A stretch of DNA of 48,571 nt from a virus. The position numbers and the translations under genes were made by a program. The stretch is taken from IMG/VR virus record IMGVR_UViG_3300001850_000317, positions 1 through 48,571 of that record. The stretch is one strand, 5' to 3'. Shown one piece after another: positions 25,406 to 33,321 of this stretch (its first letter is position 1; the number at the start of each line of letters is the position of its first letter). Below the pieces are notes generated by a model. It was not told the DNA's origin. It saw nothing but the letters and a program-made list of their open reading frames with translations, and did not search any database.

Positions 25406-26773
25406 TTATGCTCCAGAACGAATTACTGATGCCATTGAATACTTAGTTGCATCAAGAGCAGCACTTGAGTTGGTGGTTAGTGCCTTCATATCGAGACGTG
25501 TGCTCATGTAGATTGCAGTTACCTGACGACGTGGATCGTATTCACTCTCAATCTCCATTGCGCGACGCTCAGCTACTAGGAAGCCTGGCTTGTATACTAG
25601 AAGACCGATGTGACGATCTGCACCGCCTACAACGTCTAGGAACTCTGTGATCATTACAGGAATTCCGTATACAGCTCCTAGTGCACCTGTTAGATAGGTT
25701 GCGTTTGGACCGAACTTATCAACTGTGCGGAAGTCTGAGTTAGATACTAGCTCGTTATATCCTTCAATTGTTGTTAGATATACTAGGTGATCTCCGAGCT
25801 GTAGACCATACTTGCCAAGTAGAGCGCGAGCGCTTGCAATATTGGCTGGTGTAGCCTTTGTTGAGTTACCACCGGTCTGGATACGTAGACCAGAGATGTC
25901 ATTAGCTAGAGTTGCAATTCCCTTGAATACAGCTGCATAACCAGTTCCTGCTGTGATAGCATTGGTTGGAGAAGCAGTGAATCCGCTTAGTGAACCGTCA
26001 CCGCGTAGTAGAGCCTTGTCAATTGCGCGGCCCATACGACGCATAGAAGCGGTGCGTAGGAAGTCTAGTAGAGGAAGAATTGTGTCTTCTTCTTCATCCT
26101 TAGCTAGGTGGGTTGTTGCCATAAACTTGTGTGGGGTGAAGTCTACAGCCTTGATGGTGTGCTGATTTGATGTTGGAACGTTAGTAGCGTCAGAGATACC
26201 AGTGGTATATGTTCCGCTAGCGAACTGTGCTACATCACCATCGGTGTCTTCGTCAGCAACTGGAACGCGGAAAGTCTTTGCGTCTACTGACATACGACGT
26301 AGCATCTTTGCGATAACTAGTTCCTGCTGTAGCTCGGTGTATACATCTGAGCTAAAGTTTGATAGGAACTGATCGACAGTTGTTACAGCCTTCATGCGAG
26401 CACCTAGCTTGGTCTCGAATGGTGACTCCTTACGTAGAGCCTTTGATAGCAGATAGGCGTTTGCTAGTTCACGCTGAGTGAACTGAGAAGCGCGTGACTG
26501 CTCCTGGAATACCATCTTGCTGTTGTGTAGAGCAGCAATTTCTTCCTTGTATTTCTTAATCTGAGCCTGTAGTTCAGCAGCCTGCTCTGACTCACGTGGA
26601 GTATACTCTCCGTGCTTGTCCTTAGCGTCAGCTTCCTTGATGATAGCTTCACCAGTCTTTTCAACTAGCTCAGCAACACGAGGCTCGGCAACCTTAACTG
26701 AAGTTACAACTTCAGACTTGGTTTCAGCAGTAGAACCAACTACGATTGGTTCATCAACAGCCTGAGTAGCCAT
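25406..26773 (-). CDS. Major capsid protein from internal start
   Basis: Inside the fusion frame, ATG at 26773 is preceded by AAAGGAG nine bases upstream, the best ribosome-binding site in this part of the window. Starting there gives a 455-residue HK97-type major capsid protein beginning MATQAVDEPIVVG. Base composition shifts at this point: codons become richer in G and C up to the end of the gene, unlike the A/T-rich 190 codons just before. This supports separate high-level translation of the capsid, as lambda does with Nu3 inside C. Residues 50-130 (KYKEEIAALHNSK and following) probably form the delta/scaffold helix cut off by the protease, then the capsid core from VPVADEDTDGD onward. Confidence 0.85.
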   Translation of the reverse strand: MATQAVDEPIVVGSTAETKSEVVTSVKVAEPRVAELVEKTGEAIIKEADAKDKHGEYTPRESEQAAELQAQIKKYKEEIAALHNSKMVFQEQSRASQFTQRELANAYLLSKALRKESPFETKLGARMKAVTTVDQFLSNFSSDVYTELQQELVIAKMLRRMSVDAKTFRVPVADEDTDGDVAQFASGTYTTGISDATNVPTSNQHTIKAVDFTPHKFMATTHLAKDEEEDTILPLLDFLRTASMRRMGRAIDKALLRGDGSLSGFTASPTNAITAGTGYAAVFKGIATLANDISGLRIQTGGNSTKATPANIASARALLGKYGLQLGDHLVYLTTIEGYNELVSNSDFRTVDKFGPNATYLTGALGAVYGIPVMITEFLDVVGGADRHIGLLVYKPGFLVAERRAMEIESEYDPRRQVTAIYMSTRLDMKALTTNSSAALDATKYSMASVIRSGA

Positions 26774-28279
26774 ATTTATTTTCTCCTTTGTTTGAGCTTC
26801 TAAATGACCGTGAAGCTTAAGCATAAGTTCTTTCATACTTGCCTCACTGTGCTCAATTTCTTTCAATCTATTGATAACTTGACAAATTCTATTTGCAACT
26901 ATAAAGTCAGAATCAGTCCAGTCTTTTGTGGACACTAGGTTAAGCGTCCGATTTAGTTTTTCTTGTAGTAGTTGGGTGGTTGTATCTTTGTTGTTTAGGT
27001 GGTTGGTTTTAAGATTATATAAATCTTGTTCGGTTAGGTTATTTAGAGATTTAAAGGTTGATAGGATTTCTTGTTTGTTAGCTTCATCTAGACTGAGTTC
27101 TTTGATCTCTACTAGCTGAATATCAAATTTTGTTCCTATATCACATATATTTAACACTTCTAGGGAAGTAGCGTCAATGTTTAAAATTTTATCAAGATGC
27201 TGGCCCTGTAAATCTACTTGTTTAAACTGGAAAGTTGGACTATCAGAGGTAGCTATCTTTGTAATAGAGTATCTATCTCCGTGTAGTTTTACAAACTGTC
27301 CTAGTGCAAGCTGGCTTGTATCAGCGCTCAGTAGGTTTACAAAAGGAATTGGTGCATATGGATCTGTATCTTCTTCTGCACTCTCATCTTCTTCCTCAGA
27401 ATTTTTAACCTCTACAGTTTTCTGAACTGTGGCTTCTTCTGAGTTCATTAAGAAGATATTAGGAACATTCTCTTCCTCATCTTCCTCTTCTTGACTGCCG
27501 TGAACTGCTGTAGTTAATATTCTATGAGTGTGTCCTTCAGCAGCTTGGATCTGTCCGTTAATAATCTGGTGAACGTGTTCTCTAGAATCAGATCCGAAAA
27601 TTGTGTTACCATCATCATTATCATTCATCTGGAAGATATGATAATGGCCCATATCACGAGTAGTAATACCTACTCTGTGTGGGCCTTCATTTTCTAGCAG
27701 AGCTTTAGCCTCTTCTGGTAGAGAGGCCTTGATTTCTGTTTCTTCAGTCTTATCTTCTACAGGGAAAGACTTTTTAAATTCTTCGTATTCTGCAGAATTT
27801 TCAAAATTCTTCTTAACAGAGAATAGACTTTCTTGATTAGCAGGAACACTAACAACACTGATCTCTAAGAGTTCAACGTCAGAGATTACGAAAGTGTCAT
27901 TAGCCTTATCTAGTTTACCATCTTTTACTAAGAAGCCTACGCTGAAACTCTTTAAGGCTCCGTCTTTAATAAGACTTTGAACACCGTGTAGTTTTTCTGC
28001 AGCCTCGCTGACAGATGCTTCAATATACATACCCTTCTTATCGACTGTAACTTTGTCTACGCGTCCAATAGGGTTATCATGTTTGTGCTGATAGAGTAAT
28101 ACTGGGTTTTTACGAAATCTGTCAATTCCCTTTGCCCAAGCAGCTGGAAGAACTATATCTCCTGCTCTATCTTTATCTACAGTATTAGCATACCCAGCAA
28201 TTCTTAAACTCTTGCTGTTAACTTTCTTCTGTGTGCTATTTTCTGTAAATGAAGCACTTAAGTAGAATTTTTTATCCAT
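25406..28279 (-). CDS. Fused HK97-type prohead protease and major capsid protein
   Basis: A single 957-residue frame from ATG 28279 (AAGGA upstream; overlaps the portal stop). Residues 20-155 are an S78-type prohead protease: YQHKHDNPIGRV gives the catalytic His65/His67 region, LKSFSVGF the Ser at 111-113, and ELLEISVVSVPANQ the closing strand. Residues 165-310 contain paired His motifs (GHYHIF, HVHQII, GHTHRI) and acidic runs (QEEEDEEEN, SEEEDESAEED). Residues 310-500 are charged and mostly helical, a possible scaffold. Residues 503-957 are the HK97-fold capsid protein (VDQFLSNFSSDVYTELQQEL, MEIESEYDPRRQVTAIYMST). Full-length product would need self-cleavage to free the capsid; an internal start probably supplies most capsid (next entry). 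Confidence 0.9.
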   Translation of the reverse strand: MDKKFYLSASFTENSTQKKVNSKSLRIAGYANTVDKDRAGDIVLPAAWAKGIDRFRKNPVLLYQHKHDNPIGRVDKVTVDKKGMYIEASVSEAAEKLHGVQSLIKDGALKSFSVGFLVKDGKLDKANDTFVISDVELLEISVVSVPANQESLFSVKKNFENSAEYEEFKKSFPVEDKTEETEIKASLPEEAKALLENEGPHRVGITTRDMGHYHIFQMNDNDDGNTIFGSDSREHVHQIINGQIQAAEGHTHRILTTAVHGSQEEEDEEENVPNIFLMNSEEATVQKTVEVKNSEEEDESAEEDTDPYAPIPFVNLLSADTSQLALGQFVKLHGDRYSITKIATSDSPTFQFKQVDLQGQHLDKILNIDATSLEVLNICDIGTKFDIQLVEIKELSLDEANKQEILSTFKSLNNLTEQDLYNLKTNHLNNKDTTTQLLQEKLNRTLNLVSTKDWTDSDFIVANRICQVINRLKEIEHSEASMKELMLKLHGHLEAQTKEKINMATQAVDEPIVVGSTAETKSEVVTSVKVAEPRVAELVEKTGEAIIKEADAKDKHGEYTPRESEQAAELQAQIKKYKEEIAALHNSKMVFQEQSRASQFTQRELANAYLLSKALRKESPFETKLGARMKAVTTVDQFLSNFSSDVYTELQQELVIAKMLRRMSVDAKTFRVPVADEDTDGDVAQFASGTYTTGISDATNVPTSNQHTIKAVDFTPHKFMATTHLAKDEEEDTILPLLDFLRTASMRRMGRAIDKALLRGDGSLSGFTASPTNAITAGTGYAAVFKGIATLANDISGLRIQTGGNSTKATPANIASARALLGKYGLQLGDHLVYLTTIEGYNELVSNSDFRTVDKFGPNATYLTGALGAVYGIPVMITEFLDVVGGADRHIGLLVYKPGFLVAERRAMEIESEYDPRRQVTAIYMSTRLDMKALTTNSSAALDATKYSMASVIRSGA
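26783..26789 (-). promoter_or_regulatory. Internal ribosome-binding site for capsid protein
   Basis: AAAGGAG lies nine bases before the in-frame ATG at 26773, within the protease-capsid frame. It decides the start of the free capsid protein. Confidence 0.85.
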
Positions 28280-29555
28280 TAGCTGTTCCTTGTGTATTAG
28301 TATCCTCAAGAGGCACTGCGGTTGCAGGTTCTGTTCTATCTTCCTCTACGGGTCTACCGCCTAAAGCAGGATTTACTGCACTCCCTACTATATTTTGCGG
28401 AACTCTGATCTTATCCATTTCTGGATCTACAGATCGAGACATTCTGAGACCTTCTCTAGCTTCATTAGGAGAGATTATACCTCCATTGACTAGAGTAGTA
28501 TAATACATAGCCTGAGTTCTATTATCAGGTTGAAGCGCAGAAACAGCATATTTATCTGGATATATTTTTACATCTCCGGCAAAGTATAGCTGAAATGCGC
28601 TGCAGTAACTATGTAAAATAGGTAACACAACATGGTTATAGAGAAGTTTTTCATTTACTTCAATATTAGCGTTGTTACCGCTCTTTAACAAGACATATGG
28701 AACACCTAATGCTTTACACATATCCTGCTGTAGTCTATCAACTGAGGCTTCGAAATCTAGCTCTCTAAAGCTGACGTTACTAAACTTTTCTATTTTTAGC
28801 CCACCATCTAGGATGGCTGGACTTCTAGCACCCTGAAATACGTTAGAATAAGTATTTCTCCAGGCTTCTAATAGTCTTTCTTTTACTTTCTGGCTTAATA
28901 CTGAATCAGTCTGTAGCACTATACCAGGGATGGCGTTATTTTTAAAGAACTGTCTTTGAAAGTCTGTTAATGCGTAATACAGTTCTATCAATCTTCTGAG
29001 AGGCTTTAATCTAGAAGTGCCTCTAAATATCGAATCTTCATTATCCGATTTTACATGGATAATCTCATCCGGGTCAAAGTTTATATTATTAACTTTTGGC
29101 TTGTCAAATCCGTAAAGAACAGAACCGCTTCTTAGTTGATACTGATACTTTTTAACAAAGGTTTTTTCATCGGGCTGAATAGCCACTTCGTTAGCAGGTA
29201 ATACATAAAGATGAGTATTGTCGTAATAGAAAAATGCATTACCATCTAACATAAAATCTAGGAAAGATCTACGGAAGATACGAACTCGATCTTCAAAAGG
29301 ATTAGGAGTGATATTAAGTAGTTTATTGAGTTTTTTAGGAGCAGCTCCGCCTTCAATAACTAGCGGAACGCTTGCACAAGCACTGATAATAATATCCACA
29401 GCGCGACGTATTACTTCTACGTCACGATAAGCCCTCTCGTAATCAACGATGGTTTCTGGGACTTGATATCCTGCATCTCTGGCGATGGACGGCTGAACTG
29501 GGTTTAGCTTTTCAGCTAGCCAAGCTCTAGTTCGTCCTACAATTGTATCACTCAA
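28272..29555 (-). CDS. Portal protein, HK97-like
   Basis: A 427-residue protein whose size, place (after terminase, before protease) and motifs fit HK97-family portals: YERAYRDVEVIRRAVDIIIS near residues 40-60, FRRSFLDFMLDGNAFFYYDN near 105, and LGVPYVLLKSGNNANIEVNE near 300. It starts with TTG at 29555 (next Met is far inside), supported by GAGG eight bases upstream. A sigma70-like promoter lies just before it (29574-29602), so it may open a head-gene transcript. The dodecameric portal forms the DNA entry vertex and binds terminase. The C-terminus is Pro/Thr/Glu-rich and probably disordered; it overlaps the protease gene start by eight bases. Confidence 0.93.
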   Translation of the reverse strand: MSDTIVGRTRAWLAEKLNPVQPSIARDAGYQVPETIVDYERAYRDVEVIRRAVDIIISACASVPLVIEGGAAPKKLNKLLNITPNPFEDRVRIFRRSFLDFMLDGNAFFYYDNTHLYVLPANEVAIQPDEKTFVKKYQYQLRSGSVLYGFDKPKVNNINFDPDEIIHVKSDNEDSIFRGTSRLKPLRRLIELYYALTDFQRQFFKNNAIPGIVLQTDSVLSQKVKERLLEAWRNTYSNVFQGARSPAILDGGLKIEKFSNVSFRELDFEASVDRLQQDMCKALGVPYVLLKSGNNANIEVNEKLLYNHVVLPILHSYCSAFQLYFAGDVKIYPDKYAVSALQPDNRTQAMYYTTLVNGGIISPNEAREGLRMSRSVDPEMDKIRVPQNIVGSAVNPALGGRPVEEDRTEPATAVPLEDTNTQGTANG

Positions 29556-29573
29556 GGTTATACCTCATTCAAT

Positions 29574-29602
29574 ATGATAACAACGAGTCTTCACATTGTC
29601 TA
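29574..29602 (-). promoter_or_regulatory. Sigma70-like promoter for the portal/head genes
   Basis: On the minus strand TAGACA (29602-29597) and TATCAT (29579-29574) are separated by 17 bases; each matches consensus at five of six positions. It lies in the 68-base gap between terminase and portal. The expected transcript start is only about 12 bases before the TTG start, with GAGG at its very 5' end. Confidence 0.6.
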
Positions 29603-29623
29603 AACTTTTTTATTTAACTTGTA

Positions 29624-30886
29624 TTATCCGTAGATACTTACTTTATTTTTAGCGTGAGTATATATTGCATACCTAAGAGCATCGCAACAGTGAGAAGACC
29701 AATCATGCAGTGGTTTCTGTTTCTCTCCTCTATCATTCCATCTGTAAGCACACATGGATTGATAAGTTTTGGGAACATCTGTATGAAAAGCAAGCCTCTC
29801 TTGTTCTAACAATACCTGTATATGTGTTATACCTTCGTTTTGAAACTTATTAGCATTTTCACAGTAGATATCATACTCATAGGCAAGGTCTGCTTTCATT
29901 TGCTGAGCAGCACTATCTATGTATATATCTCCTACGCCCCAAGTATCTATTAGTTCTCTAAAATGTTCCGCATGGGTAGATGTAGTAGCTTCTTTGCTGA
30001 CATACTCAGCAACTGCGTAGTAGTGTTCTCCATCAGTGGCAATCACTAGAAATACAGTTTCATCTCTGTATCCTATATCAAGACCTGCGATAAAATCAAA
30101 TCTGCTATCTTTAGGTTGAATATCTGAAAGATCCTTTAAGTGCTTAGTCTCATCTACAGGATAGATCTGTCCTTCGAAGGTTGCCCACTCACACTCATAC
30201 TCTTGTTTAAAGAGTTGAGAGGACATAATACTCTTAGCCTCTTCAATATCACTTACTGAGAGACGCGGATTAGCTCTCCAAGTATGAATAGCACTGCCCC
30301 ACTCAGGATAGCGCTCATCACTACCGCGGTTATAATATTCATAGATATAGTTGTTCTTTCCTCTGGGAGTAGTAATAAAAAGAGCCCTAGAATCATTAAA
30401 GGTAGATAGGGCTGGACGTAGGTCTCTGGTAAAATATTCGTCATCATCTATAACCGCGGCCTCATCTACAATCAAAAAATTAGCCGCCCTACCAACTAGA
30501 GAATCTCTATTATTAGCAGATAGCAGCCTGAAAGTAGAACCATTTATAAGTTTAATGACTTTATCTTTTTGATTGAACCTATCACACTCTATTTTTAGTT
30601 CTTGGATAAGATCTGTTACATAGTCCCAAATAATGGAGCTCAAGGTAAAATTAGGGGCTACAACTATTACCTGTTGATTAGGTTCCAAAAGCTTGGCCAG
30701 TGCAAGTATTGATGCTCCAAAGCTTTTACCAGTACGACGAGCAGCAATATGCACCCAGAAACGATGTTCTTCAAGACCTTTATATAGGTTCCACTGGGAA
30801 TCATTGAATATAACTTTTTCTCCTGGAGCATACCTTGAAGGTATCTTCTCCAAGAGCTTTTGGATATTAACTTTAAAAAACGACAT
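29624..30886 (-). CDS. terL: Terminase large subunit
   Basis: A 420-residue packaging motor. The ATPase half has Walker A AARRTGKSFGAS at about 48-59, Walker B NFLIVDEAAV at about 136-145 and the coupling motif ITTPRG at 171-176. The nuclease half has the RNase-H-like acids: Asp270 in GLDIGYRDET, Asp324 in IYIDSAAQ and Asp402 in SHCCDALRYA. ATG at 30886 overlaps the previous stop as TGATG; a TTG one codon earlier is less likely. No small terminase is recognisable next to it. The short upstream membrane protein and phoH precede it in the same transcript. All key catalytic residues are kept, so it should be active. Confidence 0.95.
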   Translation of the reverse strand: MSFFKVNIQKLLEKIPSRYAPGEKVIFNDSQWNLYKGLEEHRFWVHIAARRTGKSFGASILALAKLLEPNQQVIVVAPNFTLSSIIWDYVTDLIQELKIECDRFNQKDKVIKLINGSTFRLLSANNRDSLVGRAANFLIVDEAAVIDDDEYFTRDLRPALSTFNDSRALFITTPRGKNNYIYEYYNRGSDERYPEWGSAIHTWRANPRLSVSDIEEAKSIMSSQLFKQEYECEWATFEGQIYPVDETKHLKDLSDIQPKDSRFDFIAGLDIGYRDETVFLVIATDGEHYYAVAEYVSKEATTSTHAEHFRELIDTWGVGDIYIDSAAQQMKADLAYEYDIYCENANKFQNEGITHIQVLLEQERLAFHTDVPKTYQSMCAYRWNDRGEKQKPLHDWSSHCCDALRYAIYTHAKNKVSIYG

Positions 30887-31164
30887 CAAATAACTTTAAA
30901 TGTTTTGAGAATAAAAATAAAGAAGGTAAACGCACCTGCTCCTGCACTTAGTAACCATATCATAGTAGAAATACTAGTTTTACCCTGTAAAACTATATTA
31001 GACATATTTTCAAGTTTAGATGTAAGAGCTGCTATCTGACTACTATTTAAATTTAACTTTTCTAGTATCTGTTCATACCTAAGAGCGCAAAGGGCTTCGT
31101 GGGTATCAAGCCTAGCTTTGTTATTGTAGGCGGTCTCTTTGACCTTATCATTATCTTCACTCAC
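30886..31164 (-). CDS. Small coiled-coil protein with C-terminal membrane segment (possible holin)
   Basis: A 92-residue protein starting with GTG 31164 (GAGG nine bases upstream), overlapping the phoH stop as GTGA. The first 60 residues are charged and heptad-like (EQILEKLNLNSSQIAALTSK). The end is one hydrophobic segment, IWLLSAGAGAFTFFIFILKT, near residues 69-88. This layout, soluble coiled coil then one membrane helix, resembles XhlA-type and other small phage lysis proteins often placed near terminase. No lysin gene adjoins it, so a holin role is only a suggestion. It could equally be a membrane-anchored packaging or assembly factor. Confidence 0.5.
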   Translation of the reverse strand: MSEDNDKVKETAYNNKARLDTHEALCALRYEQILEKLNLNSSQIAALTSKLENMSNIVLQGKTSISTMIWLLSAGAGAFTFFIFILKTFKVI

Positions 31165-31826
31165 TGTAGATACCTCATTAGTTCTTTGACAAGATGACTT
31201 CTTACTACATCATCTTGATAGAACCTTACTATAGATACGCTAGAGCAATTAACTAGGCGTCTTACTGCCCACTCTAAACCGTTATCATGTCTAAGATCAC
31301 TCTGCTCTAAGTCCCCTGTAATGGCTACTTTAACACCTTCACCAAACCTGGTTAAAAACATCATCATCTGGTCTCGGGTACTATTCTGAGCCTCATCTAA
31401 GATCACGAAACTTTTATTAAAAGTTCTCCCGCGCATAAATGCTAACGGAGCTAGTTCTATCTCACCAGACTGTATCATTGAGTCTAGCTTCTTAATGCCA
31501 AACCTCTGTTCGAGACAATCAAACAGAGGTCGCATATACGGATCTAGTTTTTCTTCTAAGGTTCCCGGTAAGAAACCGAAACTCTCATTTGTAACTGCGG
31601 GTCTCACTAATACAATTTTGTCTACTGATCCATGCTCATATTCCCAAGCTGCTTGATAGGCTGCTATATATGTTTTACCGCTTCCGGCGCTACCTAATCC
31701 GATGGTAATCGGATAGTCTTGTAAACTAGAGTAATATTTTCTTTGGTTCTCTGTTTTAGGTATAAGACTTTTTTGATACTTGGGTTGTTCTTCTTGTTGG
31801 TGATGTTGTTTATACTTTTTAGACAT
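31161..31826 (-). CDS. phoH: PhoH-family ATPase
   Basis: A 221-residue PhoH-like protein with Walker A GSAGSGKT at 45-52, the family motif IVLVRPAVTN followed by GFLPGTLEEKLDPY, Walker B FVILDEAQN at 140-148, and the VAITGDLEQSDL sensor segment. The N-terminal 25 residues are Gln/His/Lys-rich and unlike the family core. phoH is common in marine phages; it is often linked to phosphate stress or RNA metabolism, but its action is not settled. There is no ribosome-binding site before ATG 31826, and a promoter -10 box lies seven bases upstream, suggesting a leaderless message. It begins the phoH-terminase stretch. Confidence 0.95.
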   Translation of the reverse strand: MSKKYKQHHQQEEQPKYQKSLIPKTENQRKYYSSLQDYPITIGLGSAGSGKTYIAAYQAAWEYEHGSVDKIVLVRPAVTNESFGFLPGTLEEKLDPYMRPLFDCLEQRFGIKKLDSMIQSGEIELAPLAFMRGRTFNKSFVILDEAQNSTRDQMMMFLTRFGEGVKVAITGDLEQSDLRHDNGLEWAVRRLVNCSSVSIVRFYQDDVVRSHLVKELMRYLQ

Positions 31827-31833
31827 TAGAGAT

Positions 31834-31862
31834 ATAATAACTTTCTTATTTATAGCTGTAAA
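31834..31862 (-). promoter_or_regulatory. Sigma70-like promoter for phoH (leaderless)
   Basis: On the minus strand TTTACA (31862-31857) and TATTAT (31839-31834) are 17 bases apart, each five of six to consensus. The ATG at 31826 lies seven bases after the -10, so transcription should begin at or next to the start codon. The spacer also contains TATAAATA, which matches the T4 late promoter box, but no T4-type late sigma factor is visible here. Confidence 0.6.
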
Positions 31863-31869
31863 ATGTTAA

Positions 31870-33321
31870 TTATTTAATTAAGATATCGTTTCCCACTACT
31901 AAAACATCTATAGGCTTAGACGTAAATTCATTCATAGCATTCTGTATTTTACCCGCAATAGGTTTGCCTGCTTCGTTTAGGCTCGTATTTAATAAAACTG
32001 GACAACCAGTTATATCAAAAAATTGTTCTAATAGAGTTCTGAAAACGCCAGTATTTGGAGAGACTGTTTGTGCTCTACAAGTTCCATCTATATGAGTAAT
32101 TGATTGTAAATTAGATTTCTGCGTTGTTCCTAGGTAAAGCATATATGGATTTTCGAAGTCTAGATCAAAGTATTCTTTGGCATACTCAGATAAAATAGAT
32201 GCGCCAAAAGGTCTATATGATTCTCTATTTTTTACTTGATTTATTATATCTTTTCCATTTGGTATTCTTGGGTCCATCAATATAGATCTATGACCTAATG
32301 CTCTAGGTCCTACCTCTCCATGTCCTTGATACCAAGCAACTATTTTTCCTTCGCTTAAAAGTTTTGCAGTTTTGTAAATAGTATCTAAAGTAGGCTCAGT
32401 ATTTGGTGCTTCATCTTCCTGCATGAATGGATATCTAGACATATCAAACTTAGGTAATCTATTAATTATTCTATAAAGTTCCATCATTCCTAAAGATTGT
32501 CCGTCGTCTGCACAATGTGGATATATTACGAGATTTGGATAACGTTTTTTGAGCATAGTATTCCAGACAACATTCTGAGCCACTCCACCAGAATACCCTA
32601 CTCTATCTTCTGGTTTAACATGCTTTTCGAAGTATTCTAACAATAGCTCTCCAATTCTATAATGAATAGTGTGTGCTACATCTAATCTTTCTTGAAAAGG
32701 TAAATCTGAATCTATATAAAATAAGTGATTATTATCAGCATATTCCCACCAATTTTTATTTTTTCTAGATGTTCCTAAAAAATCAATTGTAAATTTTGTA
32801 TAAATTTTTTCATAATGTCTCTCGTTAAATTTACCGTAACTCTGTAACCCCATAAATTTTCCGGATATGTCTAACATATGACCTTTTATATCTAAATCAA
32901 CACCCATAGAATGTGCGCCGTGCCCGAAACCCCTACCCGTTATAGATATTAATTTTCTATCTACTAAATTGCGGTTTTTATATGTAGAAATCCATGCATC
33001 TTCATTATCTCCCATACCGTCTACAACAATATTAATATCGATTGGTTCTTTCTCCATAATATCATTACTTAAGTAATGATATCTATGATGGGAGTGATAA
33101 CTACCGCTATCTATAAATGTAAATTCTGATCTATGTTTACGGTATAAGTATTGACGAATATAATTATCCATAATATTAGTAGGTATTCTTTTAGGATATC
33201 TTCCGCCCACGTGTTTCAGTTGAAATAATCTTTCAAATTTAATGTAATGTAATTTACCTTGATGGATATATGAAATAGAAGAATCATGTCCTAAATGTTT
33301 AGCTACCAGTATTTTATTCAT
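31870..33321 (-). CDS. NodU/CmcH-family carbamoyltransferase
   Basis: A 483-residue enzyme, somewhat shorter than the usual 520-600. The N-terminal ASKHA-fold half has HLGHDSSISY at 9-18, GRGFGHGAHSMG near 129-140, SGGVAQNVVWN at 244-254 and DDGQSLG at 272-278. The C-terminal YrdC-like half has EVGPRALGHRSILMDPR at 336-352, NRESYRPFGAS at 365-375, HIDGTCRAQTV and LLNTSLNEAG. These are the hallmarks of enzymes that make carbamoyl-adenylate from carbamoyl phosphate and ATP and move the carbamoyl to a hydroxyl of a sugar, antibiotic or other small molecule. It overlaps the Fe(II) oxygenase gene by eight bases. The acceptor is unknown; surface glycan or nucleotide modification are options. Confidence 0.92.
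   Translation of the reverse strand: MNKILVAKHLGHDSSISYIHQGKLHYIKFERLFQLKHVGGRYPKRIPTNIMDNYIRQYLYRKHRSEFTFIDSGSYHSHHRYHYLSNDIMEKEPIDINIVVDGMGDNEDAWISTYKNRNLVDRKLISITGRGFGHGAHSMGVDLDIKGHMLDISGKFMGLQSYGKFNERHYEKIYTKFTIDFLGTSRKNKNWWEYADNNHLFYIDSDLPFQERLDVAHTIHYRIGELLLEYFEKHVKPEDRVGYSGGVAQNVVWNTMLKKRYPNLVIYPHCADDGQSLGMMELYRIINRLPKFDMSRYPFMQEDEAPNTEPTLDTIYKTAKLLSEGKIVAWYQGHGEVGPRALGHRSILMDPRIPNGKDIINQVKNRESYRPFGASILSEYAKEYFDLDFENPYMLYLGTTQKSNLQSITHIDGTCRAQTVSPNTGVFRTLLEQFFDITGCPVLLNTSLNEAGKPIAGKIQNAMNEFTSKPIDVLVVGNDILIK

Noticed and set aside
28280-28309. Start of the protease-capsid gene at TTG 28309
   Set aside because: ATG 28279 has AAGGA upstream and gives the usual protease N-terminus; the extra ten residues come from the overlapping portal gene region.
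31846-31853. T4-type late promoter TATAAATA before phoH
   Set aside because: The box matches, but the phage is lambda/HK97-like and shows no T4 late sigma factor or clamp genes; a sigma70-type pair fits the same gap better.
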